A DNA stretch of 64,000 nt, from the NCBI GenBank assembly GCA_008933995.1, contig WARS01000034.1, positions 2,768,707 to 2,832,706 on the forward strand. Direction: 5' to 3'. The stretch is from Datnioides undecimradiatus. Its lineage: Eukaryota > Chordata > Actinopteri > Lobotiformes > Datnioididae. Numbering within the stretch: the first letter of the stretch is position 1; the number at the start of each line of letters is the position of its first letter. A model generated the notes under the pieces. The model was not told where the DNA came from and did not search any database. It saw only the letters and a list, made by a program, of their open reading frames with translations. Both the position numbers and the translations under genes were made by a program. Of this stretch, positions 10,216 to 22,479 are shown piece by piece.

Positions 10216-11040
10216 AAAAATGTTCTGCTTTGTTATTTTATCAGTAACAAATGTTAACAGTTATTTTAACAGTTGCAAAGTTCATATTACTGGAAGTATT
10301 TCTAAAACCATCATGAATCAACCAGATGGTACTCCCACTACTCACAAAATGGCCAAAACCTCAGGGTCTCTGTACAGTTTAGTGCCAGCAGTGATTTATG
10401 TGGGTTTTTTCAACCATTTCTAATCAGGAAAAAAACAAAAAACATTTTATTTTGCTGGCCCTCAAACCATCATCCTTTCTAACATTGTTTTGCATGTGAA
10501 AGACAAAAGGTTGCAAAAAATATATTTTTTTGTTTATTTCTCTGTGGAGAACAAAGTGAATGTATTTCTCAGCATGTGATAAATAAGCTGTTATGACTTT
10601 GAAGCAACATCCAGCAGTGAGGAGTGTTTCTAATGGTTGTTTACATTGTGCACGTTGTTGTTTTTTTTTTTTTTTTGATTGCATTCTGGCATATAGGATC
10701 AAAGTTACACTCACATAAGCATGAAATGAATTTTGACTGTGGCGGCTGTGGCTACTCTTGTCCTCAACAATTTAAAGAGACTCCGTGCACAATTATTGTC
10801 TCACCTAGTTCTCCAAACACAGTGTCTGAAGAGGGCAATCGTCTGTGCCTTCAGCTCGACACCTGTTTTCACATCTTCCCTCACTATGGTTCACTTGTGG
10901 TTTACCCTAGTAAAACGTCTACTTCAGTGTCAGAGGAACATTGTTTTCATGGTAAAGTAGAAACCAACTCGGACTGTTGGTGGAAGTCATGACACAAATC
11001 GTGGTCTCCAGTCAAACAACCATCAGTCTATTTTTGCCAT
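10215..11040. other. Non-coding block with T16 run
   Basis: AT-rich sequence with a T16 run at 10661-10676. Frames at 10220-10423, 10424-10714 and 10624-10992 are low-complexity or overlapping and not supported. No repeat family recognised until about 11040. Confidence 0.45.
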
Positions 11041-11400
11041 CAGGGTCTAGGTCGCAGTGGTAGGCTATGGAAAGTAGCCCTGAAGACAATCTCGTTAGCT
11101 GCTTCCTCAAACTCCAATCCCAGGGGATTCCAAGGTGTCCCAAGGCCTGATGTGGCAAGATATATAATCCCTCCTGTGTGTTCTGGGTCCGCCTCTGGGT
11201 CTGCCTCCCCCTAGTCGGACGTGTCCTGAATATCTCCACAGGAAGTCACCTGGAGGGCACCCTAATCAAATCAAATGTCCAGAACTCTGGCTCTTTTTAA
11301 TGTGAAGCAGCAGCAGTTATGGCCTGAGGAAGTCACACCTCCTCACCCTGCCCCAGTTCCTGTCCCTAAGGGTCACCTCAGTCAGCAGGGTTGTGCAAAA
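11040..11400 (+). mobile_element. Degraded non-LTR-type dispersed repeat
   Basis: The ordered words 'aatcccaggggattccaagg', 'tgtgttctgggtccgcctc', 'tcggacgtgtcctgaatat', 'cctggagggcaccctaatca' and 'tgtccctaagggtca' follow a very abundant teleost repeat whose undecayed copies I remember with the same order and spacing. It resembles the 3' part of a LINE. Heavy CpG decay and indels indicate great age. Clade not assigned; ends approximate. Confidence 0.6.
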
Positions 11401-12980
11401 TTGCTACAACACATGGGTATTGTCGTGACGTTATGACGTTACCAAAGAGTTTGTATGTCAGTATGATTATAAATATTCTGTGTTTCAGGTGTCAGTTGCA
11501 TTCATTCAGTTGTGTTGGACCCACCACTTAGATATTAGTGCTGCAGCAAACCCTGGTCTCATGATAGGATGGATGCTTGGTATTGGGAGATACCCCAAAG
11601 GTATTGGGGTGAGAAAAACTCGCATCGGTGATCACCCTCTGACATCCAATCAAGGAATCCAATTTTGGTTTCTTCTCCATATTCCTTGGGCCACTACACA
11701 TAAGCTCATGGCTAGGTGACAGATGGAACTTGATTGACTAGTAAACTGTGACATTTACCTTCATGCTCCATTTCCTATTCACCCTAACAGGTCAATGCTG
11801 TTCCCTCTTACCTGCACTCAAAACAAGAGCACAACAAACCCAAATGCTTCATGTAGGGAAACAGCCCCTTTCCATTCTGAAAGCAGGAAATCAGCTCTGT
11901 GTGGCTACAGATGTTACCTTACTGACACCGCAGTCCGTGCCAATGGTCCTTCAACAGAGAAGACCGTCATTACCCGCAGCATCATGCATTGTCAGGAAAT
12001 AAAGCGTTGTTCACTTTAAGGGTTTCAGCAAAATACTGCAATTTGGTCCCTGTTCCATTTACAGGAAAAATCAACCCCAATTACAGACGTGGGGAAATCT
12101 GTCGCAAAAAACAACCCCGCAACACATTTCAAACCCCTAATTATGGTCCACTCGGAAATGACCTAACCTTACCTGTGAGACGATGTCGCCTCACAATCCC
12201 ACTCAGATAAATGCAAGCATAGACAGACCGCCAGTTAGGGCATATAACTTATTCATAATATTGTCATTATCTCTTTGATCTCATTACACATTCATCCCAA
12301 GTCCCTTTTGCAAAGAAGTGAGACTCCCAAAGGTTAAAGCCCCTTAAAAAGTTCTGTTAAAAAAAGTATATACTTGACATCATACTCTGATTCAAACCCT
12401 TAGAGGCTGGCTGAGTCTCGAGATGACACTGTTCTCTCAGAGTGCTCATCATGTTCCTCAAGGGTAACCTTCACTCCCAACTAACTTTCTTGCTTCAGCA
12501 GCGCTCTGTTTCGCACGCTAACACATTTCAAGTTTTAACACAGAGCAATGATGCAAAGTCCAATTACATGGTCAAGCCAGAAACACCACTGCTGGGTCTG
12601 GTTTGATACTTTATACCTAAAAAACAACACGCGCCATGAATTAAATTCTATTTTCACATTCACAAGTCTTGTTGTTTAATGCTAAAACGTTAATACAATA
12701 CCGCAGCAAAACTACAAATTAGATTTGTAAGTAGAGACTCAACTTGGAGGCACCTGTCACCCGTTTGATTTGCTTGTCCTGATAGCGACGCACTTGTCAG
12801 CAACGTATTGTCAGGAGACTTGTTTGTGGAGAGCAACTGAGACGGGCTGTTTACTGTCAGTCTTACAGGACAGAATGGTGACAAAAGGAAGCGATGTGCA
12901 TGACAAAATGTGCTGTGTGGTGAAGGACTAGGCATACTGATTTTAACATGTATTGCATAAAAGTGACTTAGTTGCCAAAT
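11400..12980. other. Non-coding block, possible repeat scrap
   Basis: At about 11575-11640 the words 'ggtattgggagatacccc', 'ggtattggggtgag' and 'cgcatcggtgatcacc' vaguely recall a fish repeat built on 'gatcggtatcgg' units, but too little remains to call. The remainder to 12980 is unique. Several 65-84 codon frames near 11748-12210 overlap and lack protein features. Confidence 0.4.
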
Positions 12981-12989
12981 GTAAATATA

Positions 12990-13011
12990 GGAGGAGGAGG
13001 AGGAGGAGGAG
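12990..13011 (+). repeat. (GGA)7 microsatellite
   Basis: Twenty-two bases of GGA repeats. They create a poly-Ser stretch in a minus-strand 123-codon frame (12690-13061) that is otherwise unremarkable. Confidence 0.93.
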
Positions 13012-13990
13012 TGGGAAACTGTGTTTGAGACAAAGCAGTCTAGCAGGCAGACGCGGTCCAAAATCTCTCTTTTTGGCTTATTCCAGCAACAAAATGTCTG
13101 TATATGATTAAAGCAATGCTGAAATAACTACTTGAACACCTGCAAGTCAGAGTTGCCAAAATGAGTGTAATCTAGACCGTATAAACTCCTAAGTACTTTC
13201 CATAAATCCTCTTTTCTTTGGTTGATCCCGTTTGTATGTGTAGCACCGATATGGTGGGGGTTCTTTTTTTAAGTGACAATAAAGTGAAACATATGTAGCG
13301 TTAAATGAGCTGCTCGATACTCTACACTGCAAAGAGCCTCATCTCGTCAAGTCAAATTCTAACTCATCTTCATTACAAAAAAGAGCTTCTTTGGTGAAGA
13401 ATTATCATAGTGCACTGGAGGGATCTCTCCCTTAAGACAACTTGACAACTAAAAGTGTGATTGACTCTAATAGTTTCATTTCAGTAGCTCAATGTTATTA
13501 GTTATGGTTTTGGAAATACTGTTCACTTGTATCGTTTTTAATTATGTAACCGAAGTCGCCGTCATTTCACGCTTTAAGCAAGTGTTGGTCTTATTCAGAA
13601 CATGTGGGAAGCAGTAAATCATCTTGTCTCAAAGTTCCCTCAGTTAACACTTTGCATAGCCAAACTTCCACCCTGTAATGCCGGCACTGAAAGTGTGCTC
13701 ATTCTGAAAAAGCTTGTGAGTAGGTGAGTACCCTCGTTTGGAATCTGACATTTAACATCCCAGGTAACCGTTTTAGTCTCCTTCAGCCACTCGATAGCAA
13801 CAGCCTTTTTTAAAACACAGAAGAAGGTTACTGGGTTATTTTCTGAAGTATTTTTGGTGACAAAGGAAAACTTGAAAATCTCTTAAACTCGTGTTAACCA
13901 CAGATCATTGCTGTATTTGGGCCGAGGATAAGTGTGCTGTGTGGCCCTGAAACTGTGCCAGAATATCATTTCCTCTGTGGGAAGAAACTT
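13012..13990. other. Non-coding block, no gene seen
   Basis: Unique AT-leaning sequence without open frames of note or recognised repeats. Confidence 0.5.
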
Positions 13991-13996
13991 TTCTTT

Positions 13997-14024
13997 AAAA
14001 AAATAAATAAATAAATAAATAAAA
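13997..14024 (+). repeat. (AAAT)n microsatellite
   Basis: Six to seven tandem AAAT units after an A-run. Located just upstream of the LTR-like segment at 14068-14490. Confidence 0.92.
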
Positions 14025-14067
14025 GAATTAACATAATTATTGGCCAAAATTCCTGCTAAGTGTGGCG

Positions 14068-14490
14068 TGTCAGCAAAAGCTGAGGCAGAGTGGAAAAATG
14101 GGTTGGGAACAGGCAAGTGAGGACAATCAAGTCCAAAAGAGGAGCAAGCAAGCAGGCAAAATCCTAAAACAAGCAGAGATCATGAACAAGCAGGCGTGTA
14201 GGCCAGAGGAAGAGCAGGAAGGCTGCTGCGGTGCAGCAGATGATCTGACAAATGAGGAATAGATGGAAGAGAGGCAGTCAATATATGCGCACTGGGGTTG
14301 ATGAAGGACAAGCTTGTCTTGAGGAGGGAAAGAGGAGCAGGTGGGTGTAGAGATCAGGTGATTGGAAAAGGTGGGAAAGTTCGAGGGCGTGTGATGGACA
14401 GGTGGAGAGTATTAAGGACTAGAAAGATCTATTTTCAAAAGGCCCGAGGCTGAAGGAGGGAAACACAGACAGGGAAAGCTGTAGTTGACA
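14068..14490 (-). mobile_element. Possible degraded LTR-like dispersed repeat
   Basis: Words such as 'gcaagcaggcaaaatcc', 'gaggcagtcaatatatgcgc', 'actggggttgatgaaggac', 'gaggagcaggtggg' and 'gtgatggacaggtggagag' follow a frequent percomorph repeat in the orientation opposite to its usual listing. The segment can be framed as TGTCA (14068) to TGACA (14490), but no matching target duplication flanks it. A CAATATAT/CACTGGG module also appears, reverse-complemented, in the element at 52521-52888, suggesting a related LTR class. Confidence 0.4.
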
Positions 14491-14499
14491 GCCGTGAGA

Positions 14500-14830
14500 A
14501 ACCAGACAAATAACAGACGAATATGACTTGAAAAAGATGGTGATTGTTTGCTTTGCTCATATTGGGACTAACAGCTGCAAGCTGTTTCTTATCTCTTTTT
14601 TATTACTCTTTTTGTGCAGGAAATGGCCAGTGAATCCCATAAAACAGCACTGGCTCTATGACGATGCAAATAAGCCAGAAAGACATTGTTATTTTCATCT
14701 GAATGGCCCTCAACCTAAAATAACACAGTCCTGAGAGGCAGAGTCTGCATCCTCATAAACAGTCTGGGAGTCGGGCACTCTGCTCTGATATCCTGTCAAG
14801 AGAGGCAACCAGACACCAAATGAAAACACA
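14500..14830. other. Non-coding block, no gene seen
   Basis: Unique sequence with a 68-codon plus-strand frame (14528-14734) that shows no recognisable domain. Nothing else identified. Confidence 0.45.
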
Positions 14831-15420
14831 TTACAGCACATCTTCATGTCTCATGGCCGGCAATGACTACGGCGAGTGTGAAGTGAATATTTGGTTTAAA
14901 ATGGGCGAGTGGAAGTCACGCGGGTTTTGGCAAAGAGGGGAAAGTGAGACCCGGCGAGGGGATGAGATATGAATTTCAAATCCAAATAGAATATTTCATC
15001 ACCGCTGAGCATATGAATTAAGGGGGGAAGCGTGTCCACAATTCCTTGCTGAAAGAATACTTCCACCTCCTTTTGATAAAGACAGAATCCTGCAGTCGGA
15101 AAAGAAGGAATCACAGCTGTTCACTCCGCACAAAAGGGAAACATCTCACTTCATTATCTCCTTGAAAAAAGAGATTGATTACCAGTATTTTCCTTGGTTA
15201 TATAAATTATTAAACCAAAAAAACATAGCTTTATTATTTTGGAGTTTTTAGCTCAGGCCGAATTGATCCGGAAAGAGAAGTTGACGCAGGAATCGAAAAG
15301 CAACCCTGGGAAGTAGTTTTCTGGACTTTCAGCGCTTAATGTGGTGTGAAAACTACTGGCTAATGCGCGATAAGCACATGTCTTCAAATATTATTCGGCA
15401 ATGTTTGGGATTTTCTGTCG
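14830..15420. promoter_or_regulatory. Candidate conserved non-coding pair
   Basis: Two dense blocks, about 14860-15020 (TCACCGCTGAGCATATGAAT type words, many purine/pyrimidine switches) and 15240-15420 (CTTAATGTGGTGTGAAAAC, CTAATGCGCGATAAGC), separated by AT-rich sequence. No repeats or coding frames. Inferred from texture only. Confidence 0.33.
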
Positions 15421-17191
15421 GGGAACATAATCCTCCACACCTCACAGAGCTGGCGCCGGCCTGGGCTGCAGCTCCCTGGTACTAAAGTCCTCTCGGTGCG
15501 GTCGAATAGTACAAAAACAAAGACAATATAGCAATTTATGAAACATCTTTAGGGCGAGGTTTGACCTGGGAGATGAGGCTATTAAATACTTATCATGAGA
15601 ACTACTTGATTTATGTTCACTTTCAGGCTACATGAGCACTTTTAAGTTGCTTAAGTGTCTGATAAAATAAATCAAACTCTTATAAAAAGGAGTTTTTACT
15701 ATACGAATATATATTCAACTACATTTTTATGCCCGGGTCTGCAGTTCAGAGGTGTCCTTGTCATCCATAATGGACACTGATGGGAAACAAAGGACCCTTA
15801 ACTTTTTTTTTATTTTAATATATTAGCCTATAAATCCACTGTGCTTAATTTAAAACCCGGGATGCTGTAACAGTCAAAGACCATTACCGACCATGATGGA
15901 GCTGTTGAAGAGTGCCTGAGTAAACTCATAATGCACAAGAGCGCACGCACGCACACATGCACACACACACACAAGGAGACTGACACTAATATGGTCTAAT
16001 TATGCCTGAGTACAAGGTAACCTGCAGCAAGCTGCAGAGGCGTGATGAGAATAGTTCTCCTCTAAGCACTGTGCGTGCATGCCGAGCCAGTGAGTGGATA
16101 GTGTTTCGCCCTCACGAACTGTTCCAACGGCGGAGGGGTCGTAATCTGCCTGACAAGTGAGTGTGTGTAAGAGAGTGACACAGAGTTACTCAAGGTGCAA
16201 CCACAGGAGGGTTTCTGTTCCTTCTCTCCAGTTTGTTTCGTTCCCCTTCTCACCAACCCCTGCTGCTAATCTCAGACACTTGAAAAATAAATAATGAAAC
16301 CAGCTTGTCCAAAAACAGTTAGACGGCATCCCCACATATGTTCAAGGGAGCTGAGGACTTTGGAGGGAGCTTCATCATTTCCTCCTCTGCCTTCTGACGC
16401 TAACTTCCCTGGCTGAAATAAATCAAAATAAGAAAATCAAATAATAAATGAAAGAATAAGTCCTCCTGCCACTGCACAGTAGAATACTTAATCAACTGTG
16501 GAGCAGTGAGACATGACATAGTATTATATTGACAGCCATGCAGACTCAAAGAAACAAATGGGGTTGGACAGCCAGAATGCAGTTTTCACATTAAAAACTT
16601 AGGAGTAGTCCAACATGTGCAGGGGAATTACTCTTATCGTCAATATGTGGTGTAATTATATTAGCTATATTAGAAATATTAGAGATGATTTCCTGATGGC
16701 ATGCTAATGGCTAATCCATTACCAAGACTAGAACATGCTAATGTTTGTCAGTTAGAACTGTTCTCTGAGCTGGGACTCTGCTGTCAGGATTGTGCATCAT
16801 TTCATTATATAAAGCCTCAACATGTTGGACACTGTGGCTCACGTTAATTTAACAAGCTCATTAGCTAGTCTTAAACAAAAGACGTATGTACCATCGACTC
16901 CCGACTCATAACTGTTTGGAATGCTGATCCAACACTAAATGAATACATTTTACCACGTCAGTGCTGTATCCAAGGACCAAATGTCTTACTCAAACACAAT
17001 AAGTAACAAATGATTATTTTCCAGCTGTATGTTGTGCAAGTATTTACACTGAACTGGGTAAATAATACAATAAGACAACTGAGAGCCACAACTGTCAGTA
17101 AAACAGCAAAACCACAAAGTTCCCACTGGATTTTTTTTTTTAATATTTAAGCAGTCTTGCAGTGTCTGTGCAAGTTTATCAGATGAATAGG

Positions 17192-17192
<1 letters not shown>
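15421..17192. other. Non-coding block with short CA-rich tract
   Basis: Mostly unique sequence. A CA/CG-rich tract lies at 15941-15973. An AT-rich, possibly constrained stretch at 16600-16900 has TAATTATATTAGC and GTTAATTTAAC. No gene or clear transposon seen. Confidence 0.45.

Positions 17193-17239
<47 letters not shown>
17193..17239 (+). repeat. (CT)23 microsatellite, triplex-prone
   Basis: Forty-seven bases of CT followed by CCCCCTCAG. The homopyrimidine run is mirror-symmetric and could form H-DNA. It also mimics a polypyrimidine tract plus splice acceptor, but no coding frame follows. Confidence 0.97.
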
Positions 17240-17241
<2 letters not shown>

Positions 17242-17990
17242 CCTCAGTAACTCGATCACTCCCTTATTTTATGCTGAGTCTCTGTGAAAGGCACCCACTC
17301 ACTTTCACCTTACACTGCCTCCAGTGCTCTTATCTGCTGGCCTTATCTCTCCCTTGAAGTCTGTAACTTTAGCCAGTTACCCCCGTCGGCTGAACGCAGA
17401 GCATTTGCACCCTCCTGCCCCTGGTTTGAGTCCGGAGCGACTCTTGATGCTGACATACCAAATTTTCAAAGTTAGTTTTGAATACAGTATTTTTACCGGG
17501 TCACGACAAGGTTACAAACCTGCAGGGCTGAATAGTTTTGCAGCGGTAATGATTTAGGTTTTGGCAGTAGCACCAAATGGACTGCGAGGGGAAAGAAATC
17601 TGCTGGCTGTGTTTAGTTATTTTAATATATGACTGTGCTGGAGGACTAATGAGCAAATGTTCTGGTCTCAGATACCTGATGAAAATGACGAGGACGTAGC
17701 CTTGTCCCTCCATCAAGCATCTTTTGTTTTCAAGTCATACATCAAAGACCCTTTTAAAATGAGGCAGATTAACCTCAGATAACCACTGACAAGCTCATTC
17801 ATCCTACCTGTACCTGGCACGGATGTGTGTTTTCACAAGAGAAAGCACTTAGAAATTCCTGTCACTCCGCCTCTCCTTTGGAAAGAAAGAAGGGAGGGGC
17901 GGCAGGAGAAATGTGCTGTACCTGCTGATACATTACTAACCAAATATTCCCATCATATTGACTCTAGTCATCGCAGAGCATGAGACATGA
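17240..17990. other. Non-coding block, no gene seen
   Basis: Two overlapping plus-strand frames (17284-17557) and a minus-strand frame (17501-17716) have no protein character. Purine-rich GAAAGAAAGAAGGGAGGGG lies at about 17881-17899. Confidence 0.45.
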
Positions 17991-18580
17991 AGATGTGCTG
18001 TAATGCGTTTTCTTATGCTGTCTGGCTGCCTCCCTAGACAGGATATCAGAGGACAGTGGCGTACTCCCAGACTGTTTATGAAGTACAGCGGCTGCCTTTC
18101 AGGACCACGTACCAGATGAGAAGCGACTTGGCTCTTTAAGTGTGAGACCTTCATTTGAACTCCGGGCCTTGGAGAGATGGCTTGCATATGATTCCAGGGG
18201 ACGCAATTTATAAAAAGGCTCATATGCATAAATTTTAGCTTGATGACCAAAAAGCAAGCCAAAGTAGCTATTTGTTTTAAAATAAATGCAATCGTCCTTT
18301 AAATTAATATTAATAGATGTGGCAAGATAGATATAGATACAGCATAAATAAGCAAATTCATCTATTAATAAATCTGTTCTCTCGACAATAACACACATGG
18401 CAGCACAGACTACAAGATGAGCTGAAGCAACTTTAGTCTCCACAAACAACCCAAAACAATCAGCTAAAACAATCAATGTTGCTTTTCTACACTCAAAGCT
18501 GAAATAGCTGCACCTATGAAACAGTGGCCGTAAACAGCAGCATAAACCCCTGCCTGCACTGGATTGAGCAACAGTATGTT
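17990..18580. promoter_or_regulatory. Candidate conserved non-coding element
   Basis: A nearly 600-bp non-repetitive block with GCAATTTATAAAAAGGC, CATATGCATAAATTTTAG, TTAAATTAATATTAATAG and AACAATCAATG (SOX-like) words. The 108- and 161-codon minus-strand frames covering it look like fortuitous open frames. Confidence 0.35.
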
Positions 18581-18689
18581 TCATCCTCCAAGAATTAAAC
18601 TTGTCATTTGTGAGAAAAAGACGTTAAGTCAGAATAGAAAAACAAATAAAGATATGCAGTGCATTGGCAGCTTTAAATGGCAGCAAGCA

Positions 18690-19050
18690 CAGCAGTATAC
18701 TTAACTTCAATTCTCGGAAATCCTCTGACATGATGTCAGTAAACTGCACACAAGATGTTTATGTTTGCCAACCCATCCATGCGCTGCCGTTAGGGAGGGC
18801 TGTTGCTATTTTGGCTTCTTTGCTTGATTCATCGCTACCTGCAGGTGGAAAAATGTACCTGACTCCGGAACATCATTATGGCAAACACGGAGGTGTATGA
18901 CGATTCATGAGTTTCTATGGAAGCGTCACATTTGAGGGAGCCGCATTGAGTCAAATAAGCAAAATGTGAAATTTTGGAGGGAATGGCAGCCAATTTCACA
19001 CACGTCCCTTCTGCCCAAAATGATGCACCGGTTTTATTTTAGTGTCTGTA
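18690..19050. promoter_or_regulatory. Candidate conserved non-coding element
   Basis: Contains TGTTTATGTTTGCC (forkhead-like), CTATTTTGGC, CATGAGTTTC and GCATTGAGTCAAATAAGC in a compact, repeat-free block. A 78-codon plus-strand frame (18664-18900) has no recognisable domain. Confidence 0.35.
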
Positions 19051-20900
19051 ATTTCATGGACTACTCAAATACTTCTCTCTATATGTCCTTTTGGCTGACA
19101 GACAGAAAATGAAACTCACCAAACATCTATGAATAAGAAGCATAGACCCATTTTGGGGTTTATTACAAACATGACAACTTGATAAAAGGTTGGCAATATA
19201 TAACGCTCGCAAAGCGGGAGTGAAAAATGCAGGCAGGGTTAATAAGATACCACTTAGAGGCGCCTCGCTTCTGTTCACCTGCTGTCTTGTAGTCTCGTAC
19301 AGGGTTTATATTCTTTATTATCACGTATCTGTGTAAAACTGTGATCTAACAGCTGTAAAGGAACAATTTGTGGGAAACTTAGGAAAACGAACTTGCCTAA
19401 TATTGCTTACAGCTTCAGTGCTTTAGTTCCTGGGCGGGCGTGTGGGGTTACAAAGAAGATAGAAGGCTGCGACAGATGCTGCCCTTGAGGAGCATGCTAA
19501 ATGTGAGCTGGGAGACGGACGCCTAAAAACACAGCCATCCTAGCATGATTTGGCCATGCAGCTGTAATGTGTTGCAGTGCATCTTTTACTAGCCAAAGTC
19601 TGACAGGGAGTTTTAAACTCTGAGAGGTTTAGTTCTCAACACCAGGGACTTGAGATGGCTGTTAGCATAATGAGAACAAAGAGACAATGGCAGCAATATA
19701 AATAATAAATATGTGTGTGTACATCTGAGGGTGTCTGCCTTTGATTGTGTGTACTGCAACGTGAAGTTTGGAGGAAGACATCGCCGTGAAGGCAGTCAAA
19801 GCTTTTAGAGGTTCACAAATCAATCAGCTCCACCTCAAATAGGAGCGGGAGTCAGCAGGTTTTGATTGACATTTCACAGCCCCACAGCAGCACATGAATG
19901 TGTCTGGAATGACCTTTACAACACCGTTTGATCAGTGTCTTTAATATGCTAGCGAGATGATGTACATTATAGGTTATATTCAATCTGAGTGCAGCAAATG
20001 AATACAGTGTGACTAACTGCTTCTATTTCATGAATAGATGCTAAAGCTGGATTATCAACCATGTGACCCCTTTGGTAATATAATTAATTTTAGATTGAAG
20101 GACAATCACAACTAAGATGTGTCCAGCAGTTTTCTCTAATCCTGTGTCCCTGACTTATAGAACAGCCCTGTCTCAGAGACCCTATTTACAGCTAGTCACT
20201 TTATGTGTCTGGGTTGATAAGTGATAGCAGATAGCTGTCTGATCTGGAAAAAGGGGCAAAGTGGAAATGCATCTAAGAAGCATTCTTAGCTGGAAATAGC
20301 CGCTCGCTGTGCGATCTCTTTAATACAGCCATGATCTGTCTGGTGCTGCTAGTTGGAGTACATGCTCAGAAATATGAATGAGCTGATGATATCTTATTAG
20401 ACATCAGGGTGATAGCTGATAGCTCATAGTTACAGCTTCAGGTGCATTACCACTACCACCTGCACTGACATAAGGGCAACTGTGAATTGCATGTAGCCCC
20501 TGAAAACCAAGGCAGATTGCTATCAGATTGGTGATCTGGCCAATATAGATACACATATCAATCATATCATATATACCGTTTGAATCTGATTCAGATTGGA
20601 AGCACTTGAAATAACAGGTGGGTCAACAGGTGGCATGCATCTTATTAATTTATTTAGTTGGTTAGTTAGTCAGTAGTTGGCTATACCCAGATCAGGTCAC
20701 TGATGACTGTGTGTCCTGTTTATCCCTCTCAAATGCATCGGTTATACACTGAGCCTGCGTGCAGTTTGATTTATTGTGACAAACTCTGAGAAACAAATAT
20801 AAGATTATGGTCAAAGATAACTAACTTGGACCACTTATGACTTTGCAGATGTTGCAAACAAATGATGCACAGTCATGCTGTGAGCATGGAAATTACATAT
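19050..20900. other. Unique non-coding block
   Basis: No repeat family, gene or RNA recognised. Several 'gatagc(t/a)gat' words recur between 20221 and 20420, giving a loosely periodic look without a true tandem repeat. Around 20640-20670 there is an imperfect 'ttagttggttagttagtcag' run. Confidence 0.45.
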
Positions 20901-21600
20901 AATGAGACTTTTGCGAGCGTGACAAAGGTGCTAAGTGCACATAAGCGTGCGCTCATACTACTAATTGATTTGTTTGTTGGTCTGTACCTGGAGAGTAAGC
21001 AAAATGGATTTTCCATCAAATTCTAGCAAGCTGGCTACCCGTCATGCAAATAAGGGAAGATGTTCCTCCTGCACTGAGCCATGAGAATGAATCATACATT
21101 ACCGTGTGGCATTGCTAAACTACATTAATCTTAATGAAAACTATGTTGCATCAAAGTATACTGAAGCAACACTTTGCAAGGTCGAGGCAGGAGTGGAAAT
21201 ATTTAATGCTGCAGACATGGCATCAGCAACAGAGTATGCACTTCATCCATTAGAATGGTATGTTAGTGGGACTCAATAATAAATGCATGCATAATGTGCA
21301 GAGGCTTCTCAAATGTTTTATAGCGCTAACTTTCACATAATGAGGTTGCCTCCCAAAAGGAAAAAAAAAAATAAAAATAGTCTAAATTCTCTCATTATTT
21401 AATTCACTGCAATTCATTAAGTGGTATGCATTATGTTGTATATTAGTGTGGAAAAAAAAAATATCATATGATCTCACTTGTTTATGTGGAACTTCTAAAT
21501 TAGCAATAATCCATGGGGAGCAATTATTGAATCTGCATTAATGTGGAGTTCTTGGCTGCAATGAGCTTGGGAAATACTTTGCTGGAGAATTCTAGAAATA
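20900..21600. promoter_or_regulatory. Candidate conserved non-coding block
   Basis: AT-rich but complex sequence holding a consensus POU octamer ATGCAAAT (about 21044-21051), ATTAATCTTAATG, ATTTAATTCACTGCAATTC and GCATTAATG words. Two A-runs (21360-21370 and 21451-21460) interrupt it. Resembles neural-gene deserts in teleosts; unverified. Confidence 0.38.
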
Positions 21601-21649
21601 ACAACAACCAAAAATATACAACTATGTTACCACACGTATTTTACCTGAG

Positions 21650-22260
21650 AGGATGACAAGTGTGAAGCCGAGAGAGAAAGAGTTTGGTGAGAGAGGCAAT
21701 TAACACTGACTACACAAACATAATAAATGAGTGAGCTGACACCTCGAGTGTGACATTATCTGTATTGTTTGAGATTAATAGCGGCAACAAACACTTTTCG
21801 ATTCATTTAACATATCGCTTGGCTTCCGTGTTAGAGTGTGATTTGATAGAAGCCACAAGAAATGAGAGTGACCCTAAGTGTGAAATTAGTAGCAAGACAT
21901 CTCCTGTCTCTACTCACATGAGAGATGATGGTGCCAGTGATCATGATGGATGTACATTATTCTGATGATCCAAGCATGAGTAAGATGAGATGGATATGGT
22001 AATCCGTGGATAGAATGAGCTCTTATTTTTGTTCCCGTTGAGGTACTCGGGGCTTTCGCCAAGTTTAGAATCAAATTCCTGCTCAACGCTGCAACACCCC
22101 TTTTGCATCGGTCATCTTTCTTCAAATTATGAAGAAACAACTCGCCATCTCTTACACAAGCTGACATTTCTGCAGCAGCACAAGTGAACTTCAAAACACG
22201 CGGTGCCGTGTTTGCTTTAGGATTTATGATAATCAGTGTTTCAGTCTTTTTCAAAAGTGT
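21650..22260. promoter_or_regulatory. Candidate conserved non-coding element
   Basis: Repeat-free block with GGCAATTAACACTGAC, GAGATTAATAGCGGC and GTGTGATTTGATAG words. Opposing 71- and 114-codon frames overlap at 21910-21965 and appear accidental. Confidence 0.35.
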
Positions 22261-22479
22261 GTTGCAGAATGATCGATGAGATGGAATACTGCAAAGTGTT
22301 CAACAGAATGCTGATCTTCGGGGTATGTTGTTTTCAAACTGAGTTAGAGCTTTAATACCATATTCTCCATGAGTCTTGAAGTCAACATAAACTTGGTGTA
22401 ACCTCTATAAGTTATTCTCTACAGGTTTAGAATTTAAATAATATGGTAGCCTGTGTAGATTTGAGAACTGCCTAACTTA

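Noticed and set aside
20221-20420. Apparent periodicity of 'gatagct' words
   Set aside because: Spacing is irregular and flanks differ; not a tandem repeat.
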